Origin: Brevibacillus panacihumi W25
GTDB lineage: Bacteria > Bacillota > Bacilli > Brevibacillales > Brevibacillaceae
Length of the DNA stretch: 64,000 nucleotides
Assembly: GCF_000503775.1 (NCBI RefSeq)
Contig: NZ_KI629782.1
Location: 1,996,579 to 2,060,578, forward strand
Reading direction: 5' to 3'
Both the position numbers and the translations under genes were made by a program. The notes below the pieces were generated by a model. That model did no database searches. It was not told where the DNA came from and saw nothing but the letters and a program-made list of their open reading frames with translations. Below are positions 28,699 through 36,740 of this stretch, piece after piece (the stretch's first letter is position 1; every line of letters begins with the position of its first letter).

Positions 28699-31515
28699 CT
28701 ATAATGCAATCTCGATAAATGCTTCATCATGATAATTAACAAATTTCGTTCTAAAGGCGCTAGCTACATCTGAATTAGATGTAGTGAACAGAATCTGCTC
28801 ACCTTCCTTTGCAAACTCCTCTAGTAAATCTAGCAAGCGACCAGTGTGTTCAACATCTAAGTGAGCTGCAGCCTCGTCGAACATCAAAAATCGTGGTGCC
28901 TGCGGTGAAGCAAAATGCAGAGCAAACAAAACGGATAATGTCAGAGCAATGCGTTGTCCGGTGCTTAGTTCATAGGGAAGAAGAACATCGCTTTCCTGAT
29001 CTCTTTTACAATGAATACCATTCCCTTGAACTATAATCATTATTTCTTCGGAAGGTTGAACTAACCGCTTGTAGTATCGATTTATTTCTGCTACGTGGCG
29101 TCCAACAACATCAAAAGTGTACGTGGATAGCGGCTTCATCTTTTCAAAAGCTCCCACAGCTGATTTAACCCGCTCACTCTCCGCTCGAAGTTGTTCCAGT
29201 ACCTCTTTCCTGTCAGCTATACGCTGTTTGTAATAATTAACATCATCATACTGGTGGGAAAACTGTTTCTGATAGCGTTCTGTCATCACTCTCAATTCCT
29301 CGAAGCTTACCAACCACTTGGCTAATGGTGTGACTTGAGATAACTGAAAATGGTTAAGAATCACCTGTATCGCGATGTATTGTTGTTCGATCTTGTTTTT
29401 TCGTAATTCAATCTGTGAAAGAGTGCTCTCTGATCTTTGTATATCCTCGATCAGTTGGCTTATTCTAACATTTTTCTGATTTAAAGATTCGTTATTCTGA
29501 TCAACAGCATTCATCTCGAATTGAAGTCGTTTCGTCAAAATGATTAACTTCTCCTCAATGAAAGTACCGAATGTTTGAGTGTTGCTTTCTTGAAAAAATG
29601 CCATATACAAAGAGTTAGAACGAGCGAAGAGATCTGCTTGTTCGATTACTGCCTCATAAAATCCTTTTGACTCCATATTCTCTAGTATGGATCGATACTC
29701 TTCCAGCATTTGCATGGTATCAATATTCAGGTACCACTGCTGAAATAGTGCTTCAAGATTATTTCCGTTGCCCGATGTCGATTGTGGATCGATCAAATAA
29801 AGGAGGGCCGGGTTCTTTATCAGAAATCCGTTAATCATTCGAGCTAATTCATCTGCTTGCAACAGAACCTGTACCTCAGAAATTCTTCGCTTAATTTTCT
29901 CCTTTTCCGTGAAAACTTGTTGCAGTAAGTCCTGGGAAATACTCTGATTCTGTTGTTCAATTCTATTCATAAGTAACTGTGGTGAATCATGAATAACACC
30001 ACATAGTGGACACTGTTCATCTTTCGTATGATTCAAGTATTGGATGCCCAGTGCATTTAGCTTCGCCCGAATCTCATCTAATTGTGCTGATATCGCAGTC
30101 AGTTCCTGCTCTTTGCCATTTGCCTGTTGTAACTCTAGTACCATTAAACTATACTGATCTTTCAACTCGATTTTGCGCTCTTCTTCCAGGGTAATTAGAG
30201 GAACATGATTAATCAGTTCAAAATTAGGAAGTGTCTCACTAAAGAGCCTAAGTGCCTGCAAACCATTAATTATGTCCGTAGTTTCCCGAAACTTGATAAC
30301 CAAATCGGGGTTCTCTACAATATGTTGAACTTGTTTCCAAACTTCTTTTGTGTTTAACCAGTCTTCAGTCTCCTTTTCAATCGTTTTCACTTGCAATTTT
30401 GCACGATGCTTCATTGTGTTGAGCTGAGTCAAATTATCAAACAAAGAGTCCTTCTCAGTCGTAAGAGATTTGATTTTACTATCTTCTAGGGCATATTGCT
30501 TTATTATCCGCTCCTTCTCCTCTATAATTCCTCCAATGGTCTCTAAATACGGTTCATGTAGGCTCTGCTTTATACGTTCTACACATTCAACTACGTTCTC
30601 AACACTCTGTGCAACAGAGACCATATGATTTGTACCGTGATAAGTAGTTTTACAATTAGTTCTACGTAAAATATCCTTAAATTGACGATCGTCAACCTTT
30701 TGTTCCCTTTGCTTTTCCGCATCCTCCAGAGATTGTAGATACCACTCAATATTTTGTTCTATGTCTGAAATCCTTGCCGTTTTCTCCTCGAGGAGTTCTC
30801 GAAACTCTTGGGCATACCTTGTCCAATTTTTTTCCATGCTTATTAATGATTCGTCAAAAAGAAGCCGGGAGAACTTATCTAACAAATCAGGATCCTTCTT
30901 CTTACCCGGATCCAGACTTTCCTCCATGACAAACTTGTAAGCCGAATTGACATCAAAATAATTAAAACGAAAGAATTGATCATTAATTGTCGATTTAGAT
31001 GAGCCTGTTGAAGTACCATACCATGAGGTTTCTAGCTGTTTATAGAAGGCAGGTTTTTGACCGGATATGAAGGATACACCTGACTTTTGATCTTGTGTTC
31101 TGCATTTAACTTCAGTCTGCATAGATTGAAAAGTTTTATCTTTTACATCTTGCAGACTGCGAATTTGATTCGTTAATGCAAGCTCAATCGCTTCCAAAAT
31201 GGAAGTTTTTCCACTTCCATTCTTCCCCCAAATCAAATTCACCTGACGAAAATCGATTACATTATACGGAAGCCGGCCCTTTGACCGAAATTTAGACACA
31301 TTTAATCGCTCAATCATCTGAATCGTAGCAACATGGGTTTGCTGGGCATTTGAAATGGATACGTCATTATTGTTGATCATAATCTCAGGTGCGATAAAAG
31401 TTTGGCCTGATAAATACTTTTTAATCGAAGCGGAACTATACTTATTAGTTAAGCATCCTGTTAAACCTACTGTGTGTAACTCATTTGCCCAGTCTATTAA
31501 TGGAGTGTTCAGCAT
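28699..31515 (-). CDS. SMC/RecF-like AAA ATPase with zinc-hook motif
   Basis: A 938-residue ABC-type ATPase of the Rad50/RecF/SMC class. After ~90 unusual N-terminal residues comes the Walker A GKNGSGKT (near residue 100) following VIDFRQVNLIW, then long coiled coils interrupted near the middle by a hook motif QCPLCG. The C-terminal part has the signature segment ELSTGQRIALTLSVLFALH, Walker B RFLMFDEAAAHLDVEH and the H-loop region. I chose the ATG at 31515, which follows GGGAGGAATTGCA. No nuclease domain is fused. It lies downstream of the NERD helicase gene, now separated from it by an IS110-type element. A role in DNA-end sensing or defence is inferred from family and context. Confidence 0.85.
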   Translation of the reverse strand: MLNTPLIDWANELHTVGLTGCLTNKYSSASIKKYLSGQTFIAPEIMINNNDVSISNAQQTHVATIQMIERLNVSKFRSKGRLPYNVIDFRQVNLIWGKNGSGKTSILEAIELALTNQIRSLQDVKDKTFQSMQTEVKCRTQDQKSGVSFISGQKPAFYKQLETSWYGTSTGSSKSTINDQFFRFNYFDVNSAYKFVMEESLDPGKKKDPDLLDKFSRLLFDESLISMEKNWTRYAQEFRELLEEKTARISDIEQNIEWYLQSLEDAEKQREQKVDDRQFKDILRRTNCKTTYHGTNHMVSVAQSVENVVECVERIKQSLHEPYLETIGGIIEEKERIIKQYALEDSKIKSLTTEKDSLFDNLTQLNTMKHRAKLQVKTIEKETEDWLNTKEVWKQVQHIVENPDLVIKFRETTDIINGLQALRLFSETLPNFELINHVPLITLEEERKIELKDQYSLMVLELQQANGKEQELTAISAQLDEIRAKLNALGIQYLNHTKDEQCPLCGVIHDSPQLLMNRIEQQNQSISQDLLQQVFTEKEKIKRRISEVQVLLQADELARMINGFLIKNPALLYLIDPQSTSGNGNNLEALFQQWYLNIDTMQMLEEYRSILENMESKGFYEAVIEQADLFARSNSLYMAFFQESNTQTFGTFIEEKLIILTKRLQFEMNAVDQNNESLNQKNVRISQLIEDIQRSESTLSQIELRKNKIEQQYIAIQVILNHFQLSQVTPLAKWLVSFEELRVMTERYQKQFSHQYDDVNYYKQRIADRKEVLEQLRAESERVKSAVGAFEKMKPLSTYTFDVVGRHVAEINRYYKRLVQPSEEIMIIVQGNGIHCKRDQESDVLLPYELSTGQRIALTLSVLFALHFASPQAPRFLMFDEAAAHLDVEHTGRLLDLLEEFAKEGEQILFTTSNSDVASAFRTKFVNYHDEAFIEIAL

Positions 31516-31529
31516 TGCAATTCCTCCCA

Positions 31530-31721
31530 CTATAAATTAATGTTTTCTCGCGTTTGCTCACTCATTCTTAGATTTTCAACCATCAACATTCCAGAGAAGT
31601 GGGCGAAGCATGTAATTATGGAATATTTTTCTGGATGAGCCGGTGGCGGGAATAAAGATTCGAATCTTTTTTCCAATCTATTGGTAAATCGTATGACCGC
31701 ACATTTGGATATCCACTCCAT
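31530..31721 (-). pseudogene. Short open frame between IS110 element and SMC-like gene, possibly a truncated gene
   Basis: A 63-codon frame ends 15 bp before the SMC-like gene start. Its last 50 residues have protein-like composition (contains HPEKYSIITCFAHFSGMLMV). Its apparent start lies within the noncoding end of the IS110 element, so if it is coding, the true N-terminus was probably removed by the insertion. On the far side of the element (near 33309-33329) AAGGAG followed by ATGAATGAATTTGGG could be the lost start. This is speculative. Confidence 0.2.
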
Positions 31722-31724
31722 TCC

Positions 31725-31905
31725 CCTGACGGCTTACCCTCCCATGTCACGCTGGGTCTTCGCCCTTACATTCCTTCGTTCTGCCTCTCAAGGTGTGGAC
31801 GCCGCTTCTTGCTCCTTTACTGGGTCGTTGCCCTTACGGAATAGATCCTGCGGCTGCTCCGTGCTTCTGTTGTCATTGGTTTACTTCCAAGCTCTTGTGA
31901 GAAAC
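31725..31905 (-). ncRNA. Structured noncoding region of the IS110 element, candidate bridge/seek RNA
   Basis: Directly after the transposase stop lies about 180 nt of G-rich sequence with no gene and unlike its AT-rich surroundings. Two small hairpins repeat the pattern GTAAGGGCAACGACCCAG and GTAAGGGCGAAGACCCAG (minus strand; plus-strand positions about 31820-31837 and 31752-31769). IS110/IS1111 elements encode a guide RNA for target and donor recognition in a noncoding end, so this is the best candidate here. Boundaries and fold are not proven. Confidence 0.4.
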
Positions 31906-31922
31906 GAGAATATCGTTTGAAT

Positions 31923-33218
31923 TTAAGCTACCATCTGTATTTGGGACTGGCGTACAGGTCCTAATACGTCGGACGCATTGTACGGAATGCACTTCGTGCC
32001 TAGTGTGTACAGTACGCGAATGAGCTTCCCGCAGAGTGCCACTATAGACTGCTTCTTCTTGAGCGGATTATGACTTCGCTTCGTAAAGTAATGGTGCAAC
32101 GCCTTGAATTCGGCGTTTTTGGCGACCATCGGCATCATCGCCCGAAATAGCAAGGCTCTTAGTCGGGATCGTCCACGCTTGGTAATCGTGGACTTGCCCT
32201 TCTTCTTGCCGGAACTGTTCTCTTTGAGGTTAAATCCAGCAAGACGGATGATCTGCTGCCCATGGTCATAACCGCTAAGATCACCAACTTCAGCCAAGAA
32301 GCCCGCCAGCGTAACAACGCCGATTCCTGGTACTGTCAGCATTTCATTTGTACCTGGAATTTGTGCAAGCAATGCTTCCACTTGCGCCATGATTTCTTCA
32401 AGTTGCCTTGAGAATAGTTCATATTGTTCCAGTAAGGCCTTGAGCTCGATTTTCGCCGCCGTCAGCCCTTCGGTAAGTCCAATTGAGTTTGTGGCAGCTT
32501 GTAGGAGTTGCGCTGCACGTTTGGAGCCAACCGCTCGCTTCACGTCTTCCTTCCATCGGTTCACGATTGTACTCGCGCCAAGCGATACAATCTCCTGTGG
32601 CGTCGGAAATTCACGAAGCGTGATGAGCGAGGCCTTTCCTTCCCAATCTTTAAACACAAGGCTGTACTCCGGAAAGAAGCGATCAAGCCAGTTCTGGATA
32701 CGCCGTTGGACTTGACCGAAGTTCACCATCACCTTCTCTCGAAGGTTCATGAGAATACGAAGATCGGCATAAACGCTCGTAGGCAATTTGGGCTCGCTGT
32801 ACTTGCCATTGCGAACTAAATCAGCGATTAACCTAGCATCCTTGTAATCATTCTTCGTCGGTGAATTGTCTTCAAGTTCTTTGCTTTTATTGACGTGATG
32901 AGGATTCACGATAACGACTTTGATGTTTTCTCGATGCAGAAATTCGGCCAGTGGAAACCAGTAGTGTCCGGTTGGCTCAATGCCCAAGATGATATCCGTC
33001 TTGGCGTATTGCCGCTGAAGCTCCTTCATCCACGAAACGAGTTTCGTCAGGCCAGAATGGTCATTGCCGAACACACAGTCCTTACCAATCTCGATTCCGC
33101 GGAAATCGACAGCTCTGGCAACATGCGTTTTCTTGGCAATATCTGCACCGACAACAAGGGTTAATTCGGTAATTTGTTGAATACGTTGATTCTGCTTTTT
33201 CGATTGCTTATACTTCAT
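31923..33218 (-). CDS. IS110 family transposase (DEDD recombinase)
   Basis: A 431-residue transposase with an N-terminal RuvC-like DEDD domain (VVGADIAKKTHVARAVD, LGIEPTGHYWFPLAEFL, SPTKNDYKDARLIADLV) and the C-terminal transposase_20 domain (MLTVPGIGVVTLAGFLAEVG, IIRLAGFNLKENSSGKKKG). The catalytic Ser probably lies in the C-terminal domain. AGGAGG precedes the ATG. The frame is intact, so the element may be active. It sits in the intergenic space between the NERD helicase and SMC-like genes. Confidence 0.93.
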   Translation of the reverse strand: MKYKQSKKQNQRIQQITELTLVVGADIAKKTHVARAVDFRGIEIGKDCVFGNDHSGLTKLVSWMKELQRQYAKTDIILGIEPTGHYWFPLAEFLHRENIKVVIVNPHHVNKSKELEDNSPTKNDYKDARLIADLVRNGKYSEPKLPTSVYADLRILMNLREKVMVNFGQVQRRIQNWLDRFFPEYSLVFKDWEGKASLITLREFPTPQEIVSLGASTIVNRWKEDVKRAVGSKRAAQLLQAATNSIGLTEGLTAAKIELKALLEQYELFSRQLEEIMAQVEALLAQIPGTNEMLTVPGIGVVTLAGFLAEVGDLSGYDHGQQIIRLAGFNLKENSSGKKKGKSTITKRGRSRLRALLFRAMMPMVAKNAEFKALHHYFTKRSHNPLKKKQSIVALCGKLIRVLYTLGTKCIPYNASDVLGPVRQSQIQMVA

Positions 33219-33479
33219 TGTGGAGTACCTCCTGTACGGGTAATTGTTCTTTGGACGGAACGTTTCCCAGTTTACAGAAGGTGCTTTTTTTATTCAAACC
33301 CCAAATTCATTCATTACAGGAATGGCTCCTTGTTGTTAATTTTGCAGCACATTTATTACAATATGTTATCCGTGTAGAACTTTTATGAATATGAGAAACA
33401 TGAGTGGAATTAAAATCAGCTTAATCCGTTTGTAATACATTTTTCGACTCCATTCTACCAAGATTTGAACAGACTTTTT

Positions 33480-35318
33480 TTAAAAGTAATCCGATAAATA
33501 TTGAAAGTCGATACAATTATTAATACATGTGAAACTTCTAGAATTAGAAAACGCGTTGACACGTGTAAGAGAAATGAATAATGCATTTGTCATTTCTTTT
33601 ATTCGTTTGTCCCCTTCACCGATCCCTTCTAGCAACAAAATAATATGAGAGCTCTCCCAACCTTTATAGCTATGGTAACTGCAAATTTTCAAACGGTCCT
33701 TACCAGGCTGGAATTTCCACTTCTCGTTTCTGCGATTTTTATTATCTCTTTGACCACTTATGTCAAAAACATGTGAAACCGCATAAAAACTCTTTCTATA
33801 TTGATTAACAATTTCAATTCCCGTTTCCTCTTTCATCGTTATGATCGTAATATCATCTATGGTACTAATTCTATCTGAGAGTACTTGATTTATCTGGTTC
33901 TGAATAATGGGAAAGCGATTTTCATATAACGGCACATTTATCCATTGCAGCCGAGTAAATAAGTCGATCTGGGCATTCGGCAACTGAAACTGTTCTTGAC
34001 CTTCCAATCCCAACACATATTCCAACCTTTTAATCTGATAGACTATATTTTCAGGCAGACGCTGTGTCACATTCAAATAACCAACTTGCCCCCTAAAACC
34101 TATTCCAGTGATTTGGTTAGCGTCAGTAATCCACATCCCCCTATCCTCGTATATGCTTTGAGCCCGATCATACATAACCAGCAGCTCACCCTGAGCGGTG
34201 AAAAAGTTCTTCAAGAAGATAATCCATTGACCAGTGAAATCTTGGCCCTCATCTATCAAAATACAATCATACTTTAAATACCAGGGATGATTAGATGTAA
34301 TACCTTCAACGATGTGGTTCATAGCTTCTTTTGTATACTCTTCAACTGTACCGCCTGATGGTTGAATACCCAATTCCGCACTCAAAATTTTTAAGAATCC
34401 ATGAAAATGTGAGATGGTAAGGTGTGACTTCAATAATCTTCTGTCACCTTCACCAAACTGTTGACTGCATAAATCTCGAATGTAATGTCTCAACGTGATA
34501 TTAAAAGTTAAAAGCAGAACATTATGACCTGATTTTATTGCTTCTACTGCCTTTGATGCTAGAATCAACGTTTTTCCAGACCCGGCTACTCCGCCCCAGC
34601 GACGAATACTGCCTTTCCTGATTGGTACCAAGTTTCTCTGTTCTCTTGTTAATACAATCAGATTTGATCTTTCGCGAGCATAGTCACTGGGCCGTAATAT
34701 ATGATCCAGACCATCTACAAGCTTTTGCATGGATTGATCTGGTCCTTTTGCAAAAGTAGAACGCTGATAGAATAAACAGGGTGGATACATATCATCATTT
34801 CTGTGAGATGTTTGACATAAGTAATCGAGGTCTGATCTTGTCCATATGAGACATTCTTTTGGATTGGGATATCCGCAGAAGTCTAGTGCTCTATCTCTTT
34901 TAGCAACATGGAAATAAATAATTGGTGTAACCATTGCTTGGGCTTGCTGTTGATAATTTTCAGTTGCATTTACAAACTCATGGATCTCATACCTCAGGAT
35001 TAATTCTTTGTATGATTTTACCTGAAATACGGGATTTTTCTTTATATCACGGCCATTTTCTCCACGAATCAGTCCATCGCTTCCGTATCTAGGAATATCC
35101 AAATGCCAATCCTTCACCTCGATAATAAATATACCTTTTTCTCGGTGAGATAAGATGAAATCTGGATGCATCGAGTTCACGATTGGCTGCTCATATAGCG
35201 TCCAGCCGTCAAATAAAGGGGTTGAGCATATTCTATCTTTGAAATATTGTTCTCCCTCTGTGATAGGTTCTCTCGTATTGGGATTCTCAACAACAGTTAC
35301 CCCTTTTCTTTCAAACAT
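33480..35318 (-). CDS. NERD nuclease-domain SF1 helicase
   Basis: A 612-residue fusion. The N-terminal NERD domain (residues ~20-130) has the PD-(D/E)xK signature, HPDF (Asp 53) and IEVKDW (Glu 67, Lys 69), so the nuclease looks intact. The helicase part has Walker A GVAGSGKT (243-250), Walker B CILIDEGQDF and a C-terminal YHSYKGWESSHIILLLEGIG like motif V of UvrD-type enzymes. I chose the ATG at 35318, with GGGGTG upstream. A strong terminator separates it from the preceding five-gene operon and there is little room for its own promoter, so it may depend on readthrough. Probable DNA defence or repair enzyme. Confidence 0.85.
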   Translation of the reverse strand: MFERKGVTVVENPNTREPITEGEQYFKDRICSTPLFDGWTLYEQPIVNSMHPDFILSHREKGIFIIEVKDWHLDIPRYGSDGLIRGENGRDIKKNPVFQVKSYKELILRYEIHEFVNATENYQQQAQAMVTPIIYFHVAKRDRALDFCGYPNPKECLIWTRSDLDYLCQTSHRNDDMYPPCLFYQRSTFAKGPDQSMQKLVDGLDHILRPSDYARERSNLIVLTREQRNLVPIRKGSIRRWGGVAGSGKTLILASKAVEAIKSGHNVLLLTFNITLRHYIRDLCSQQFGEGDRRLLKSHLTISHFHGFLKILSAELGIQPSGGTVEEYTKEAMNHIVEGITSNHPWYLKYDCILIDEGQDFTGQWIIFLKNFFTAQGELLVMYDRAQSIYEDRGMWITDANQITGIGFRGQVGYLNVTQRLPENIVYQIKRLEYVLGLEGQEQFQLPNAQIDLFTRLQWINVPLYENRFPIIQNQINQVLSDRISTIDDITIITMKEETGIEIVNQYRKSFYAVSHVFDISGQRDNKNRRNEKWKFQPGKDRLKICSYHSYKGWESSHIILLLEGIGEGDKRIKEMTNALFISLTRVNAFSNSRSFTCINNCIDFQYLSDYF

Positions 35319-35356
35319 TCCAATCACCCCAATAAAATCTTATGGCAAAACACAAG

Positions 35357-35395
35357 AAAAACGGGCTCCCTAAGAGATGACCCTGAGGGGAGCCC
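35357..35395 (-). terminator. Intrinsic terminator ending the Hsp70 five-gene operon
   Basis: GGGCTCCC and GGGAGCCC form a perfect 8-bp G/C stem, followed on the minus strand by GTTTTTC. It lies between the coiled-coil gene and the NERD helicase and marks the end of the upstream operon. Confidence 0.82.
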
Positions 35396-35408
35396 AAAAT
35401 CGAATCCA

Positions 35409-36740
35409 TTATTTGATTTGCATTGGTTTATTATCGATAAAAATGTCCAATGAAAAATCCTCCAGGTCCTCTCCATCATCTTGGATAGGCTCAGGAACAT
35501 GAACAGGCTGTTGGAACAGTTGGTCGTATTTTTGCCTCAGTTCCTGAAGTTCCTCCTCCAAGCAGAGAATTCTGGTTCGTTGCGGCTGCAGTTGTGCTTC
35601 CAGTTCTTCCACCTGTCTACTCAGACTATTTATTTCTCTCTCAAACTGCTGTGCTTCATTTTCCTTCTCCATTCTCAAGACGAGCATTTTCTTACTCCAT
35701 TCCCCCTCTAGCTGCTGCTCGATCTGCTTCGTGAGAACGGATTTCTCTTGTTCTAAGGTAGAAACCTTACTCTGAAGTTGTCTATTTTCCTGTTGAAGAT
35801 CGTCTTTTTCTTTTCTGATCTCCCCTACCAATGTCCCTAAGCGACCTGATTCCTTCTTTTGTGTTTGTAGCTGGGATTCCAATCCCTCCACATTTTTCTT
35901 AGCATCTCTGTTTTGCTTTTGTAATGCCTCATTATGTTTCTGCAGCATTTCGTTTTGTTGTTCTTTCTCTTTTAGTTCTTTGCTAAGATTAGTTACTTGG
36001 TTTGTCAGGTTATTTATCTGTTCATGAGCCGCCTCATATTTGCTGCGATAATCCTCCCCGACGGAAGACAAGCGCTGCTTCAACAGGCCCATCACTTTAA
36101 CTGCTTCATCCAACCCAGAAAGCAGCTCCTGATCTGAGGCGCTCTCTTCAGTTCTTCCTTCGCTCAATGCCTCTTCCGTTTCGTCAAGGGTTTTCAATTC
36201 TAGCTCTCCTAACTGAAACTCTTCCCCTGGTTTTACGCCAGTCTCCTGATAATATTTTTTTGGGTATTTTTCAATCAATGCCGGAATAAGCGGGTGGAGC
36301 ACAGGGGAATCAACGAAACGGAACAGTGTGATCATGGACGATACTTTCATTTTTTCTTGGATCGCCCAATCCATGATTTCTTCCCAGTCTTCCAATGCTA
36401 TTTCCTTGATGGCGCAATTTTGTTCCTTTTCGATGCGCTCAATGATATCTGATGCCACAAAATCCATCCAAAAAGAGACGCATAAATTGTAAAAATTATA
36501 GCCTTCAAACAAGTGTGGATATACCCTTTGGACAATTTCTTTCCTTGTCATGGATTTACGGGTTATTTCCGATGTGGTAATTCCCACCTTCTTCAATAAC
36601 TTGGTCTCTAATTTTAATCCCGTATATAAAGTCAAGTCTGGCATTTCGGCAAGCAATGCCGCATCCACATACTTATCAATTCCCTCCACAACCGTATATG
36701 GATAATTTTTGTTCCGTGACTTCCCGCTTTTCTTGCTCAT
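35409..36740 (-). CDS. Coiled-coil protein, fifth gene of the Hsp70 cassette
   Basis: A 443-residue protein of unknown function. The first ~170 residues look globular (Trp- and Phe-rich, e.g. YNFYNLCVSFWMDFVASDII) after a basic tail SKKSGKSRNK. Residues ~200-410 are a long heptad-rich coiled coil (EQQNEMLQKHNEALQKQN and similar), ending in an acidic tail. It may be a scaffold or self-assembling component. Its ATG overlaps the stop of the HEAT-like gene by 4 bp, so translation is coupled. A terminator follows. No known family recognised. Confidence 0.75.
   Translation of the reverse strand: MSKKSGKSRNKNYPYTVVEGIDKYVDAALLAEMPDLTLYTGLKLETKLLKKVGITTSEITRKSMTRKEIVQRVYPHLFEGYNFYNLCVSFWMDFVASDIIERIEKEQNCAIKEIALEDWEEIMDWAIQEKMKVSSMITLFRFVDSPVLHPLIPALIEKYPKKYYQETGVKPGEEFQLGELELKTLDETEEALSEGRTEESASDQELLSGLDEAVKVMGLLKQRLSSVGEDYRSKYEAAHEQINNLTNQVTNLSKELKEKEQQNEMLQKHNEALQKQNRDAKKNVEGLESQLQTQKKESGRLGTLVGEIRKEKDDLQQENRQLQSKVSTLEQEKSVLTKQIEQQLEGEWSKKMLVLRMEKENEAQQFEREINSLSRQVEELEAQLQPQRTRILCLEEELQELRQKYDQLFQQPVHVPEPIQDDGEDLEDFSLDIFIDNKPMQIK

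Larger units (their letters stand above)
31725..33310 (-). mobile_element. IS110-family insertion sequence (approximate limits)
   Basis: Contains the DEDD transposase and a structured noncoding stretch downstream of it. IS110 elements usually lack terminal inverted repeats and target duplications, and I could not fix the ends. The limits given are estimates from the change in base composition and the neighbouring genes. Confidence 0.55.
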
